Of a DNA stretch of 64,000 nucleotides, positions 49,574 to 59,223 are shown in pieces; position 1 is the stretch's first letter; the number at the start of each line of letters is the position of its first letter. A program made the position numbers and the translations under genes. Origin of the DNA: Leptospira semungkisensis (GTDB taxonomy: Bacteria > Spirochaetota > Leptospiria > Leptospirales > Leptospiraceae); the NCBI RefSeq assembly GCF_004770055.1, contig NZ_RQEP01000018.1, forward strand, positions 186,001-250,000. Reading direction: 5' to 3'. Under the pieces are notes generated by a model. The model made no database searches. It was not told the DNA's origin and saw only the letters and a list, made by a program, of their open reading frames with translations.

Positions 49574-50233
49574 ATGATGAAACTATACGGTTATCCGATC
49601 AGTAATTATACTAATAAAGTCAAATTGGCACTCTTGGAAAAGGGACTGGAATTCGAGGATGTGCGTACCGGATTCTCTCAAGAAGAAGAATTTTTACAGA
49701 AAAGTCCGATGGGTAAGATTCCCTATTTGGAAGTGGATGGAAAGTTTCTCTTCGAATCCCAAGCTATCTTGGAATTTTTAGATGAGGCATATCCGGACAC
49801 CAAACGCCTCATTCCTAAAGATCCTTTCGAAGCCGCTCATGTCCGTTCCATTATCTCAATGATCGAAGGCTATATTGATATCCCTGCTCGCAGGATCTAT
49901 ACTAAGATCGTAGAAGGCATCGAACTCACTCCTGAAACGATAGAGTCTGCAAAAAAATCCATGCAGAAAGGAGTAAAGGCTCTCTCGAGGATCGTAAAAT
50001 TCTCTCCTTATATCGCCGGAAAAGAATTCACTGCGGCAGACTGCTCAGCATTCGCTACCTTTTCGATCATCAACGATCATATTGGAGACTGGATCAGTCC
50101 AAATCCGCTAGACGAACTTCTCGGTTTGAAACCATATCTGGAAATGATGTTAGCCGATCCGAAGGCTGCAAAAGTAGATAAGGCAAAATCTACCGTTATG
50201 AAGGCCTTAAAAAGAATTCGAAAACAATTCTAA
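49574..50233 (+). CDS. Glutathione S-transferase family protein
   Basis: 219 residues: N-terminal thioredoxin-like domain (MKLYGYPISNYTNKVKLALL, KSPMGKIPYLEVDGKFLFES with the cis-Pro and the Glu-Ser that hold the glutathione tail), and an all-helical C-terminal domain (VRSIISMIEGYIDIPARRIY, AADCSAFATFSIINDHIGDW). Reduces or conjugates electrophiles; glutathione itself may be replaced by another thiol in leptospires. No operon partner. Confidence 0.88.
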   Translation: MMKLYGYPISNYTNKVKLALLEKGLEFEDVRTGFSQEEEFLQKSPMGKIPYLEVDGKFLFESQAILEFLDEAYPDTKRLIPKDPFEAAHVRSIISMIEGYIDIPARRIYTKIVEGIELTPETIESAKKSMQKGVKALSRIVKFSPYIAGKEFTAADCSAFATFSIINDHIGDWISPNPLDELLGLKPYLEMMLADPKAAKVDKAKSTVMKALKRIRKQF

Positions 50234-50356
50234 ACTCTTTAGATCACCTGAATTTTTGTGCGCCGCGTTTCTTAGTAAGGAAAATGTTCCTGAAAACGAG
50301 GTTTCTAAAAATCTGGTTGACTGGTTCGGTTCGGAAATTAACTTGCTGGTGTCTTT

Positions 50357-50593
50357 ATGGAAACAGAGAAAGTCATTTCCGTCCCAATCAAAGAACTTCC
50401 TCATCTAAAAGTGATTCTTGCTGGATGGTACAATTTTTTAAAGGATAGCTACGACCAGAAAGCCATCGATGCGAATTCTTTTAAGGACTCTCTCAAGACG
50501 AACGTGGTCTATAATATTGATTCGGACCAGATAGAATTGCTTCTCTCTGGCACAGAACAACTTCTGCAGAATTTCCGAAAAAAGCTCTCTTAA
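50357..50593 (+). CDS. Small protein of unknown function
   Basis: 78 residues, soluble, helical in the C-terminal half (IELLLSGTEQLLQNFRKKL). Starts at ATG 50357; the composition fits a real protein (acidic/basic balance, no stop-rich context) and it fills the space between the GST gene and the converging M3 peptidase. No family recognised. Confidence 0.5.
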   Translation: METEKVISVPIKELPHLKVILAGWYNFLKDSYDQKAIDANSFKDSLKTNVVYNIDSDQIELLLSGTEQLLQNFRKKLS

Positions 50594-50631
50594 GATTTTT
50601 TCTTTTTCAAGATAAATGGCCTATATTTCGC

Positions 50632-52593
50632 TTAGGCCACTAAATCATATAATTTTAATAAAGCATCCGGTTCTGGGTCTCTTCCTAAGAACTTTTTGAA
50701 TAGAACCATTGCATTTTCGGAGCCGCCCTTCTCCAAGACTTCTGTTCTATATTTAAAAGCAAGAGCCTCGTCAAAAATTCCCTTGGAACGGAATGCAAAG
50801 AATGCATCTGCTGCGAGTAACTCGGCCCACTTATAACTGTAATAGCCTGCGGCATATCCGCCTGAGAAAATATGACCGAACCCATTTTGGAATCTATTAT
50901 AGCCCGGTGGGATCATCACACTCACTTCATTTCGAACCTGATCCAAAATATTTTGGACTTCAGACTCGGAATGTTTTTGCAAATGGATCCTGATATCAAA
51001 GATACCGAACTCTAACTGCCGTACCACTCCCATCCCGGCCAAAAAGTTTTTAGTGTCCTTGAGCTTTTGTGCAAGCTCAGTCGGCATAGGCTTTCCAGTT
51101 TCATGATGGTACGCAAAGAAACTCAATACTTCCGGCTCGTAGGCAAAATTTTCTAAGAACTGAGAAGGAAATTCCACAGCATCCCATTCCACACCGTTGA
51201 TCCCACTGACAGGAGGCTCGTCAATCTTTGCGCACAAATGGTGAAGAGCATGTCCCATCTCATGGAAGAATGTAACTACATCCGAATGTTTCAGCAAAGA
51301 AGGAGCTCCTTCCTTAGAAGGAGGAAAATTGCAGACTACAAATGCAGAAGGAAGAATAATCTTATCAGCAATCTTGTTTCTGGTTTCCCAATGATTCATC
51401 CAGGCTCCGCCTTGCTTGTCCTTACGGGCTTCTAAATCCAAGTAGAGACGAGCCACGATATCGTTTCCGTTCTTTACATGAAATACTTCCGTTTTAGGAT
51501 CCCAGATAGGAGCGCTTGCCTTCTCAAATTTCAAACCAAGCAATTTTTCGATAAAAGAGAATGCTCCCTTTACCACGGTGTTCTTTTCGAAATAAGGTCT
51601 CGTCTCTTCCTCATCAAAATCATATAAGGATTTCTTTAATTTCTCGGATACATAGGAAGAATCGTATGCCTGCAAATCGGAGATTCCGAGTCCTTTGGCA
51701 AAATCTTGCAATTGGGTAAATTCTTTCTGAGCTACCGGCTTTGCCATTTGTCCTATCTTTTCTAAGAAAGAAAGGACCTGCGTAGGAGAGTCCGCCACCT
51801 TAGTAGCCAAGGAAGACTCTGCAAAATTTTGGTATCCTAAGATCTTTGCGGATTCGTCTCTTAGACTTAAGATCTCTTCGAGCACTTTTCCATTTTGAGG
51901 AGCTCTGGTAACGTAAGCCTTATACAATTCCTCTCTCTTAGAACGATTGGTCCCATAAGTCATATAAGCGCTATAACTAGGAAATTGAAGAGTGAATGTA
52001 TAGGTTCCATCTTCATTTCTGTACAATGCCTTATCCGATTCAGGAAGTTCCTTTACATCCTCTTCGGATTCTATCTTTAACTCGAAAGAATTGGTAGCAT
52101 CCAAAAGATTTTGAGAGAATTGATTTTGCAGATCGGAAAGCCGAAGATGGATCTCTTGGATACGATCCTTCTCCTTTGTAGGAAGTCCCACCCCGCCAAG
52201 CTTAAATTGCAAGATAGCGTCCTCTAAGACTTTCGCTTTGGGACGATCTAAGCTCTTCTTCTCTTTTTCATAAATGGTGGAATACGCTCGATAGAGTTCC
52301 TCATTCTGACTGAGCTCCGTATAAAACTCGGTCACCTCAGGAAGGATCTCCGTATAATTTGCTTGGGTTTCTTCGCTATTCTTCACGCTGTTTAGATGAG
52401 AAAGAACGGTAAACTCTTCCTGCAATTCTTCCATTACATCGTTCAAGGGTCGTATTACAGACTCATAATTCAGATCAGTTTTTGCCAAGACATCGGTCAA
52501 TGTTTGTCGGGCTTGCTTGATCTTCTCTCTGACCAATTCCCTTTGAGAAGAAAGTGCAAGATTCGGGAAGTCGCGGAATAAAGAAGAGTTCAT
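50632..52593 (-). CDS. prlC: M3 family oligopeptidase (oligopeptidase A type)
   Basis: A 653-residue cytosolic zinc peptidase that degrades short peptides, including signal-peptide fragments. Seen: the zinc site [12 protein letters not shown], the downstream Glu region [20 protein letters not shown], and the C-terminal [20 protein letters not shown] typical for OpdA/PrlC. Standard length. Gene symbol is by family, not by synteny. Confidence 0.93.
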   Translation of the reverse strand: MNSSLFRDFPNLALSSQRELVREKIKQARQTLTDVLAKTDLNYESVIRPLNDVMEELQEEFTVLSHLNSVKNSEETQANYTEILPEVTEFYTELSQNEELYRAYSTIYEKEKKSLDRPKAKVLEDAILQFKLGGVGLPTKEKDRIQEIHLRLSDLQNQFSQNLLDATNSFELKIESEEDVKELPESDKALYRNEDGTYTFTLQFPSYSAYMTYGTNRSKREELYKAYVTRAPQNGKVLEEILSLRDESAKILGYQNFAESSLATKVADSPTQVLSFLEKIGQMAKPVAQKEFTQLQDFAKGLGISDLQAYDSSYVSEKLKKSLYDFDEEETRPYFEKNTVVKGAFSFIEKLLGLKFEKASAPIWDPKTEVFHVKNGNDIVARLYLDLEARKDKQGGAWMNHWETRNKIADKIILPSAFVVCNFPPSKEGAPSLLKHSDVVTFFHEMGHALHHLCAKIDEPPVSGINGVEWDAVEFPSQFLENFAYEPEVLSFFAYHHETGKPMPTELAQKLKDTKNFLAGMGVVRQLEFGIFDIRIHLQKHSESEVQNILDQVRNEVSVMIPPGYNRFQNGFGHIFSGGYAAGYYSYKWAELLAADAFFAFRSKGIFDEALAFKYRTEVLEKGGSENAMVLFKKFLGRDPEPDALLKLYDLVA

Positions 52594-52689
52594 GGTTTAC
52601 ATGCTTCCAATTACTTAGATGGAAAGCATCTATTTTCCATCTTGACAAGATTGAAAAACTCATTCGAATTCGGGCTTGGTTTCGTTCTT

Positions 52690-53289
52690 ATGAAAGCGTA
52701 TTTACTTCTTCTTTGCTTAGCCATGATCGTAGGCTGCCAATCTCCACCACTACCCGAGTTCAAGCCTCCGGATTCTATCTGCCCGAAAACGGATCTTCTT
52801 CTCTTGGCCCAACCAGAGATAGATATCAAATCGGGAAATAGTTTAATCGCTGTTTATTGTAAGAATGATATCACTCCATCCGGTTCGGAATGGGAAGTCA
52901 GTCTGGTTTTCGAAGACGAGATCCATCCGAATTCTTGGAAGGATTTCTTTTATAGGATCTATAGAAGGATCAAGTACGGAAGGAATTATGATATAGAGTC
53001 TTTCACAATCCGTTTGGAGCCAGATGGAAGGACCTTTCAATTGGATTTGAAAAATGTGTATTCAGGAAGCCAAAACTTCTATCAGGATCCGGTAGAACAT
53101 AAGGATAGCGTCCTTGCTTCTCACAGTCTCGAGAATAAGAACTCGGTCCCTGTAGTTTACATAAATACCTGGAACCATATGTTTGGGGAAAAAGATACGA
53201 ATCCGGATCTTCAAAAGCAGGAACACCTTCTATCCGAATTCAGGTTCGGTTCCAGGCGCCAATTGGATCTGTATTTCGGATCTCGCTAG
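52690..53289 (+). CDS. Putative lipoprotein, unknown function
   Basis: 199 residues from ATG 52690. A short, clear lipoprotein signal (MKAYLLLLCLAMIVGC) with Cys16 as the lipidated residue is followed by a mature part rich in beta pattern (DIKSGNSLIAVYCKNDITPS, SFTIRLEPDGRTFQLDLKNV) and a basic end. An upstream TTG would bury the signal peptide and is rejected. Divergent from the M3 peptidase gene. Confidence 0.75.
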   Translation: MKAYLLLLCLAMIVGCQSPPLPEFKPPDSICPKTDLLLLAQPEIDIKSGNSLIAVYCKNDITPSGSEWEVSLVFEDEIHPNSWKDFFYRIYRRIKYGRNYDIESFTIRLEPDGRTFQLDLKNVYSGSQNFYQDPVEHKDSVLASHSLENKNSVPVVYINTWNHMFGEKDTNPDLQKQEHLLSEFRFGSRRQLDLYFGSR

Positions 53290-53359
53290 TCGAAAAAGCC
53301 TTTTCCGACAAAAGCAGCCCGAAATCCTGGAAGAAACTTAAAGAAGAGGCAGGATCTCT

Positions 53360-54538
53360 ATGTCAAAAATCCCTACTTCCCCCTTTGCGGAATTGGGTCC
53401 GAAAACTCCAGTGGACACCGGAAAAGTGAAACGGGGCATTTACGGCAGATATCTGGAAGAATTTACCGAAGGAGCAATCTTCGAGCATCCTAGAGAACTC
53501 ACAATCGATCGTTCCTTTGCACAAGAATTCGCAACTACATTCATGGAAGCGAATCCTCTTTATCTTTCCTCTCCCTATGCACAAGCTCACGGGTTTAAGG
53601 ACTTATTAGTTTCCCCATTAATGGTGTTTAACGTGGCTCTTTCCTTAGGAGTCCAGAACGATTCCGAAAAAGCACTGGCAAACCTCGGATACTACGACGT
53701 TCAATTCTTAAAACCTGTTTATCCGGGAGATACTCTTTCGGCTAAAACCAAAATCCTCAAAATAGACGATAAAGGTGCTGATAAGCCTGGTATCGTTCAT
53801 GTTAGAACTCTTTGCCTGAACCAAAACAGAGAGTTAGTTCTTCAATACGAAAGAAAGATCATGATCTATCATTCCAATGGAAAACCGAAAGGAACTCCTA
53901 AGCCAGTTGTGAAAGAAGCTTTCTTTCCTGAGACAGATAGTCCTAGTATAGATCTTCCTGAGTTAAAACTTCCGAAAGGATTTGAGACTGCGACTTGGGC
54001 GGACACTTACTTTGAAAGTTTCGAGCCAGGACAGATTTATATCCATCAAAATGGAAGAACAATCACAGACGAACATTTTCCTTGGACATACAGAGTAGGA
54101 AACACTCACCCTCTTCATTACGATAAACTATACTCTGCTGGAATTTCCGGACCGATGGGAGGAGAGCCTGTAGTATATGGAGGACTCGTATTCGCATGGC
54201 TTTGTGGTCTCGCTTCCCGAGATACCACTGAGAATGTTCTTTGGGATCTTGGATTCACCGAAGGATATCATACTCAACCTTCTTTCAGCGGAGACACTGT
54301 GACTGCAATTTCCAGAGTTCTATCCGTGAAAGATAGAGGAACTGAATTCGGCATTCCAGCCGGAGAGGTCCATATCCAATTCATCGGTCTCAAGAATATC
54401 AAGGCAAACGATGCGTATGAAAAATTCGGCGCAGATCTTTTCTTGAAAGAGAACGATAAGAAGAAGCTTGGAAAAGAAAAACTTCCGGAGAAGATCTTCG
54501 AGATCGAAAGAAAGATCTTAATTAAGAAGAAGTTCTAA
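53360..54538 (+). CDS. Double-hotdog MaoC-like dehydratase
   Basis: 392 residues with two MaoC-type hotdog regions (about 30-185 and 200-375). First: [20 protein letters not shown] and [19 protein letters not shown]; second: [20 protein letters not shown] and [20 protein letters not shown]. The layout resembles mesaconyl-/beta-methylmalyl-CoA hydratases, but the leptospiral substrate is unknown. Its gene stands alone; a perfect palindrome follows the stop. Confidence 0.8.
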   Translation: MSKIPTSPFAELGPKTPVDTGKVKRGIYGRYLEEFTEGAIFEHPRELTIDRSFAQEFATTFMEANPLYLSSPYAQAHGFKDLLVSPLMVFNVALSLGVQNDSEKALANLGYYDVQFLKPVYPGDTLSAKTKILKIDDKGADKPGIVHVRTLCLNQNRELVLQYERKIMIYHSNGKPKGTPKPVVKEAFFPETDSPSIDLPELKLPKGFETATWADTYFESFEPGQIYIHQNGRTITDEHFPWTYRVGNTHPLHYDKLYSAGISGPMGGEPVVYGGLVFAWLCGLASRDTTENVLWDLGFTEGYHTQPSFSGDTVTAISRVLSVKDRGTEFGIPAGEVHIQFIGLKNIKANDAYEKFGADLFLKENDKKKLGKEKLPEKIFEIERKILIKKKF

Positions 54539-54552
54539 AGAAAACTCGATCA

Positions 54553-54573
54553 GGGAACGGAACTTCCGTTCCC
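54553..54573. repeat. Perfect palindrome after the MaoC gene
   Basis: GGGAACGGAA-C-TTCCGTTCCC, 10-base arms around one central base, 14 bases after the MaoC stop. It overlaps a GTTCCCACG motif of the kind that accompanies the intergenic hairpin repeat, and may be a degenerate terminator or part of that repeat. Confidence 0.6.
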
Positions 54574-54657
54574 ACGCATTCGAGCAAAGCGAAGCAAAAT
54601 CTTAAATCTTGAACTGAGATTCGAAAAAACAGTTCCCACGTAATTTAAGCAAAGCGC

Positions 54658-54699
54658 GCCCCCACCCTGCACTTGGGAGGGGGGAGTGGCCCGTGGGCA
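54658..54699. repeat. GC-rich intergenic hairpin repeat, copy E (inverted)
   Basis: GCCCCCACCC ... GGGAGGGGGGAGTGGCCCGTGGG, the reverse complement of the copy A core including the GGGCCACT block. Preceded by GTTCCCACG (about 54632) and followed by GTTCCCACA (about 54753). Fills the 243-base gap between the MaoC gene and clpS; no gene is seen there. Confidence 0.7.
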
Positions 54700-54781
54700 A
54701 ACCCTTCCCCAACTATCACAGAATCCTTTTTTTGACAACCACCAAAAACTAGTTCCCACATTGTGTAGGAACTATCGAGTC

Positions 54782-55096
54782 TTAGCTTTCTAAAGTAGCA
54801 CTCATAGAACCCTTGGAGGCAGGAAGCAGGGGATCGGGTCCGTAATTTAAGATCAGGTCTTGGATATGTTCCGCGTGTTCTAACTCACCTGCGAACACTA
54901 CGGTCTTCTTTTGCGCATCAACTTCTACCGCATGACCGAAGGCTTGCTCCGGAGTCATCTTGCATACATCCATGAGCATGGTGATCACATACTCGTACGT
55001 ATGCTCATTGTCATCCCAGAGAACGACCCTCCAAGGCCCTCCGGTATAGACCGGATCTTCGGTGGTCGTTTCTTCTACTGTAGGTGAACCAGGCAT
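54782..55096 (-). CDS. clpS: ClpS adaptor protein
   Basis: 104 residues. ClpS presents N-degron substrates to ClpAP. Signature parts: WRVVLWDDNEHTYEYVITML with the D-D-N/E-H N-degron pocket, CKMTPEQAFGHAVEVD and AGELEHAEHIQDLILNYGPD. The long acidic N-terminal tail (about 1-18) is normal for the family. No clpA gene is adjacent. Confidence 0.93.
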   Translation of the reverse strand: MPGSPTVEETTTEDPVYTGGPWRVVLWDDNEHTYEYVITMLMDVCKMTPEQAFGHAVEVDAQKKTVVFAGELEHAEHIQDLILNYGPDPLLPASKGSMSATLES

Positions 55097-55142
55097 AACT
55101 GTAGAACCGAAAGACTGGCGATCCTTCGATCGCCTCTTTTTA

Positions 55143-56102
55143 TTATTTGGATTGGACTGCTTTTTTAGCCAATTCCACTATGTTTTTGGATCTGAGGCCG
55201 AAATAATCCAATAGTCCGGACCAAGTCCCTGATTTACCGAAAGTGTCCTTCATCCCAAGTTTCAAAACTCGGACAGGATATTCTTCGGAAAGAAATTCAC
55301 TCACTGCAGAACCCAAACCGCCGACTACATTGTGCTCTTCGCAAGTGACTACTGCTCCGCAGAGTTTCGCGTATTTCAAAATGGCTTCTTTGTCGATCGG
55401 CTTGATCGTCGCCATATTCAAAAGAGTGGCTTGGACTCCTTCTGCCTCGAGTTCTTTGACGGCGATCATCGCCTCGTTTACCAGAACCCCGTTTGCAATA
55501 ATAAGAACATCCTTTCCTTCTCTTAAGACTTCTGCCTTTCCGATTTGGAATTTATAATTTTCTCTTTCTATTACAGGAACATTCGGGCGGCCCACTCTCA
55601 CGTAGACTGGTCCCTTATAATCTGCAATTGCATGAATGACTTGCTTCGTTTCATTATAATCTGCCGGGCAGATCACTACCATCTCTGGGATGGCTCTCAT
55701 TGTAGCAAAATCCTCAATACATTGGTGAGAAGCTCCATCCTCTCCAACGGTAATCCCGCCGTGAGAGGCCACAAGCTTCACATTTAAGAATGGATAAACG
55801 ATACTATTGCGCACCACTTCCCAAGCCCTTCCCGAAAGGAACATGGCAAAGGAAGAAGCGAATGGAACAAAACCGGACAAGGCCAGGCCGGCCGCATGAC
55901 CTACCAGGTTTTGCTCAGCCACACCCACGTTAAAGAATCGATCCGGAAATGCCTTCGCGAATTTATTCGTCTTGGTCGAACCGGAAAGATCGGCATCTAG
56001 AACGACTACGTCTTGGCGAGAAGCGCCTAATTCGTGTAAGGCGTCTCCGTATCCGTCTCGAGTCGCTTTTTGGTCCGCTGTGGATGTGGAAACTGCTCCC
56101 AT
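55143..56102 (-). CDS. Transketolase, C-terminal half
   Basis: A 319-residue protein comprising the pyrimidine-binding and C-terminal domains of a two-subunit transketolase: [40 protein letters not shown] with the conserved Glu that activates thiamine diphosphate, [32 protein letters not shown], and C-terminal [15 protein letters not shown]. The N-terminal subunit gene is not in this window. Its ATG overlaps the metK stop by one base (TAATG), so it is translated with metK. Confidence 0.9.
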   Translation of the reverse strand: MGAVSTSTADQKATRDGYGDALHELGASRQDVVVLDADLSGSTKTNKFAKAFPDRFFNVGVAEQNLVGHAAGLALSGFVPFASSFAMFLSGRAWEVVRNSIVYPFLNVKLVASHGGITVGEDGASHQCIEDFATMRAIPEMVVICPADYNETKQVIHAIADYKGPVYVRVGRPNVPVIERENYKFQIGKAEVLREGKDVLIIANGVLVNEAMIAVKELEAEGVQATLLNMATIKPIDKEAILKYAKLCGAVVTCEEHNVVGGLGSAVSEFLSEEYPVRVLKLGMKDTFGKSGTWSGLLDYFGLRSKNIVELAKKAVQSK

Positions 56103-57262
56103 TAGCCTTTCAATGCTCCCGCTTTATCGGTTCTTTCCCAGGTGAAGGTCTCTCCAGATCTACCGAAATGCCCGTAAGCAGCGGTTTCTCTGTATTTTCT
56201 TCCCTTCTCTAACAATAGTAAGGATTCAGTGATCCCTCTTGGAGTTAGTTTGAAGTTTGCTTTGATTCTCTTAACGATTTCTTCTTCGGAAAGCTTGCCT
56301 GTTCCGAAAGTATCTACGTGAACCGAAACAGGTTCCGCAACACCGATCGCATACGCTAACTGCACTTCACACTGAGATGCAAGTCCTGCCGCGACAATAT
56401 TTTTAGCGATATATCTTCCCATATATGCCGCAGAACGGTCCACTTTGGAAGGATCCTTACCGGAGAAGGCTCCTCCTCCGTGACGTCCGTATCCACCATA
56501 CGTATCCACGATGATCTTACGTCCGGTAAGACCAGTATCTCCGTGAGGCCCACCGATGATGAATTGGCCGGTTGGATTAATAAAGTATTTCGTATCCTTT
56601 AAGAAGTTTGCAGGGATCACCTTTTTGATACATTCTTCAATGACAGATTCTTCGATCTGTTTGTGAGAAACTTCCGGAGCGTGTTGTGTAGAAATCACAA
56701 CGGTGTCCACACGAGAAGGTTTTCCGTTCTTGTATTCAACGGTTACCTGGGATTTAGCATCAGGACGAAGCCATTTCAATTTTCCATCATGGCGAAGTCC
56801 GGATAAATGTCTTACTAACTCGTGAGAGTAATAGATAGGCATTGGCATAAGTTCAGGAGTTTCATCGATCGCGAAACCGAACATCAAACCTTGGTCTCCA
56901 GCTCCTTGCTCTTTAAAAAGACCTTCTCCTTCGGTAACTCCTTGGGAAATATCAGGACTTTGTGCATGAATATGAGAAGAAACCACCGCAAATTCTGCAT
57001 CGAAGCCTAAAGATACATCGTTGTATCCAATATCTTTGATAACGTTTCTTGCGATCTCTACTGCGTCTATTTTTCCCTTGCTGGTTACCTCTCCGGCAAC
57101 TACTACCAAGTTGGTAGTCACTAAAGTTTCGCAGGCCACCCTGGATTTAGGATCCTGAGCTAAATATGCGTCTAAAATCGCATCCGATATTTGATCGCAA
57201 ACCTTGTCCGGATGTCCTTCTGATACGGATTCCGAGGTAAAGATAAAGTCTTGCAGGGACAT
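56102..57262 (-). CDS. metK: S-adenosylmethionine synthetase
   Basis: 386-residue enzyme that makes SAM from methionine and ATP. Seen: [75 protein letters not shown], and the ending [14 protein letters not shown]. Standard length. It starts the metK-transketolase unit. I looked for a SAM riboswitch in the 195-base upstream gap and saw none. Confidence 0.97.
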   Translation of the reverse strand: MSLQDFIFTSESVSEGHPDKVCDQISDAILDAYLAQDPKSRVACETLVTTNLVVVAGEVTSKGKIDAVEIARNVIKDIGYNDVSLGFDAEFAVVSSHIHAQSPDISQGVTEGEGLFKEQGAGDQGLMFGFAIDETPELMPMPIYYSHELVRHLSGLRHDGKLKWLRPDAKSQVTVEYKNGKPSRVDTVVISTQHAPEVSHKQIEESVIEECIKKVIPANFLKDTKYFINPTGQFIIGGPHGDTGLTGRKIIVDTYGGYGRHGGGAFSGKDPSKVDRSAAYMGRYIAKNIVAAGLASQCEVQLAYAIGVAEPVSVHVDTFGTGKLSEEEIVKRIKANFKLTPRGITESLLLLEKGRKYRETAAYGHFGRSGETFTWERTDKAGALKG

Positions 57263-57318
57263 TTAGGTTCAATTCCTATACTGTTGAATTCTATGGGCGA
57301 AACTTTGTCGCTTAAAAC

Positions 57319-57347
57319 TAAAAACCTAGCCAAGTCGTCACTGTCAA
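57319..57347 (-). promoter_or_regulatory. Possible metK promoter
   Basis: On the minus strand a consensus TTGACA (57347-57342) is followed after 17 bases by TTTTTA (57324-57319), a weak -10. The start point would be about 50 bases before the metK ATG. Confidence 0.35.
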
Positions 57348-57457
57348 GTGAATCCGGTCCGGAATCATCGGGCTAAAAGTGAGCTTGTAAGGGAATTTTA
57401 GTCAAAACTTCCGAAATTGGTTTGTAGGATTTATACGGTGAAAAAAGCATTTCTTAG

Positions 57458-57856
57458 ATGAAAATTCGGGTCTCCGATATTAAGGTCAAGAATCGCATTC
57501 GCAAAGAACTTGGCGACCTCCACGGTCTCAAAACTTCCATCCAGAATCTAGGGCTTTTACATCCTATCATTATAGACTTGGATAATAAATTAGTCTCCGG
57601 CGAGAGAAGGCTGGAATGTGTAAAGCTTTTAGGTTGGGAATATGTCGATGTTCGCATAGTCGACGTTAGAAGTAAAAAAGAAAGGATCTTGATCGAAGCA
57701 GAAGAGAACAACGTGCGTCTCCCCTTCACTGCTGAAGAACAGGAAAGAGCCCAAAAACTTTTAAGAAGATATTCTCATACAGGTATCCTAGGTAGAATCT
57801 TTGCCTGGCTCATGGATCTTTGGGAGTGGTTTTGGTCCTGGCTTTTTAAAAGTTAA
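57458..57856 (+). CDS. Small ParB-like protein with Trp-rich hydrophobic tail
   Basis: 132 residues: a ParB/Srx-type N-terminal domain (about 1-90, RVSDIKVKNRIRKELGDLHG, LKTSIQNLGLLHPIIIDLDN, VSGERRLECVKLLG with the GERR motif used for CTP or DNA binding), no HTH or dimer domain, then an amphipathic/hydrophobic tail (HTGILGRIFAWLMDLWEWFW). The tail could attach it to a membrane. Neither a chromosomal ParB (too short, no HTH) nor a clear nuclease; function unknown. Divergent from metK and upstream of lipL32. Confidence 0.75.
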   Translation: MKIRVSDIKVKNRIRKELGDLHGLKTSIQNLGLLHPIIIDLDNKLVSGERRLECVKLLGWEYVDVRIVDVRSKKERILIEAEENNVRLPFTAEEQERAQKLLRRYSHTGILGRIFAWLMDLWEWFWSWLFKS

Positions 57857-57861
57857 TCTCA

Positions 57862-57902
57862 TTTCCATAACGAACATTTTCTCAAAAGATTCGTTATGGA
57901 AA
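57862..57902. terminator. Long hairpin after the ParB-like gene
   Basis: TTTCCATAACGAA (57862-57874) and TTCGTTATGGAAA (57890-57902) form a 13-bp stem; the 15-base loop can pair further (TTTT/AAAA). It starts 6 bases after the stop. There is no T run on the plus strand, so it may end or process the transcript before lipL32 rather than act as a classical terminator. The rest of the 316-base gap up to lipL32 has the promoter below and no gene. Confidence 0.55.
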
Positions 57903-58114
57903 ATTCAATCCTTCTTCCGATTCTCATTCATTCCAATAGAACTAGTTTTATGAACCCTGAATACTGATTGCTAAGAGAAGCAATGGTAATTCGATTCCTC
58001 TCTTCGCGAAAAATATTTCCATCACCAAAGTAAAAACCAAGATCGCAAATTCGTCTGAAGGTGATAATTTTTGCACCGCAAAAGAATCATGGAAACAAAA
58101 ATTTATTAATTAGA

Positions 58115-58163
58115 TTTACAAAAAGGAATCTCTTCTCTATCTTGAGCAATCCATACCAAGGAG
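58115..58163 (+). promoter_or_regulatory. lipL32 promoter and strong ribosome binding site
   Basis: TTTACA (58115-58120), 17 bases, TATCTT (58138-58143), then AAGGAG (58158-58163) 9 bases before the ATG. The strong RBS fits the very high abundance of LipL32. The -10 is a modest match. Confidence 0.5.
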
Positions 58164-58172
58164 ATCTCTCGA

Positions 58173-58979
58173 ATGAAAAAATCTTCGATCCTTATAATCT
58201 CTACCGCTATATTGGTCAGCTTTGCTGCTTGTATCGGTGGACTCCCCGGCTTACAAAGTAACTTTGTAGTTGGAGAGCATGAAATTCCCGGCGTAGGAAC
58301 TAAGAAGCTTTTCGCACCTTATTCCGAAACTGTGAATTATTGGGGATACATCAAACCAGGACAAGCCGCTGACGCAGTCGTTAATGGAAAGAAATCATAT
58401 TTCCTTTATCTTTGGGTTCCAGCAGCTATCGTTGAACTAGGCGTTCGCTTAATTTCCCCTACCGGAGAAATTGGTGAGCCAGGAAGCGGCGACTTCGTAA
58501 GTGATGCTTTCAAAGCAGCCACTCCAGAAGAAAAAAGCATGCCAAACTGGTTTGATACATGGATCCGCATTGAGCGTTTAGCAGCTATTATGCCTAACCA
58601 AATCGAAGGCGCTGCTAAAGGAAAAGCTCTTCAAAATCTTGGAGACAATGATGATGGAGACGATACTTACAATGAAGAGCGTCACGCTAAGTACAACTCT
58701 TTAACTCGTATCCAAATCCCGAACATTCCTAAGAGCTTAGATGAACTGAAAAACATCGACACTAAAAAACTTTTAGTTCGCGGTCTTTACAGAATCACTT
58801 TCACTACTTACAAAGTAGGAGAAGTTAAAGGTTCTTTCGTAGCTACTGTAGGAGTTCTTGGCCCTCCAGGCACCCCAGGACTTTCTCCGATTCTTCACGC
58901 AAACCCTGCTGAATTGCAAAAATTAGCAACCGCTGCTGAAGAAGCTCTGAAAGCTGCTATCTCTGGAGAGAAGAAGTAA
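58173..58979 (+). CDS. lipL32: Major outer-membrane lipoprotein LipL32
   Basis: The most abundant leptospiral lipoprotein, found in pathogenic and intermediate species and absent from saprophytes; binds Ca and host matrix proteins in studied strains. 268 residues: lipoprotein signal ([20 protein letters not shown], Cys20), the jelly-roll core ([59 protein letters not shown]), the acidic Ca region [45 protein letters not shown] and [20 protein letters not shown]. The acidic run has N in place of one D compared with L. interrogans, and the C terminus ([10 protein letters not shown]) is diverged. Confidence 0.97.
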   Translation: MKKSSILIISTAILVSFAACIGGLPGLQSNFVVGEHEIPGVGTKKLFAPYSETVNYWGYIKPGQAADAVVNGKKSYFLYLWVPAAIVELGVRLISPTGEIGEPGSGDFVSDAFKAATPEEKSMPNWFDTWIRIERLAAIMPNQIEGAAKGKALQNLGDNDDGDDTYNEERHAKYNSLTRIQIPNIPKSLDELKNIDTKKLLVRGLYRITFTTYKVGEVKGSFVATVGVLGPPGTPGLSPILHANPAELQKLATAAEEALKAAISGEKK

Positions 58980-59003
58980 TCCTTCTTTTTTTCTGATTAG
59001 CTT

Positions 59004-59034
59004 AAAAGCCGTCGGGAAACCGGCGGCTTTTTTT
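59004..59034 (+). terminator. Intrinsic terminator of lipL32
   Basis: AAAAGCCGTCGG-GAAA-CCGGCGGCTTTT followed by more T: a 12-bp stem with one G-T pair, a GNRA loop and a T run, 25 bases after the lipL32 stop. Confidence 0.9.
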
Positions 59035-59190
59035 ATTTCTTTCCACCTGTAAAAACTTTCTCTTTATTATCTAGTCTCGATACATCTCCTCTCTAAAATA
59101 TTCATAAACAAAAAACGATAAGATTTCGGATTTTTCCCTTTCCTTCCTTTCCAATCGAAATTAAGGCTTCCATTAGAAGCCAAACATGTA

Positions 59191-59204
59191 TGAACAAAAG
59201 TTCA
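59191..59204. promoter_or_regulatory. Palindrome in front of the acyl-CoA dehydrogenase gene
   Basis: TGAAC-AAAA-GTTCA, perfect dyad, ending 19 bases before the ATG; GGCTTC-CATTA-GAAGCC (59165-59181) lies just upstream. Likely operator site. It shares the TGAAC half with 43215 and 61823. Confidence 0.4.
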
Positions 59205-59223
59205 ATTAATACGGAGCTGACTC

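Noticed and set aside
57263..57457. SAM riboswitch in front of metK
   Set aside because: No recognisable SAM-I/II pattern or leader terminator could be found by eye.
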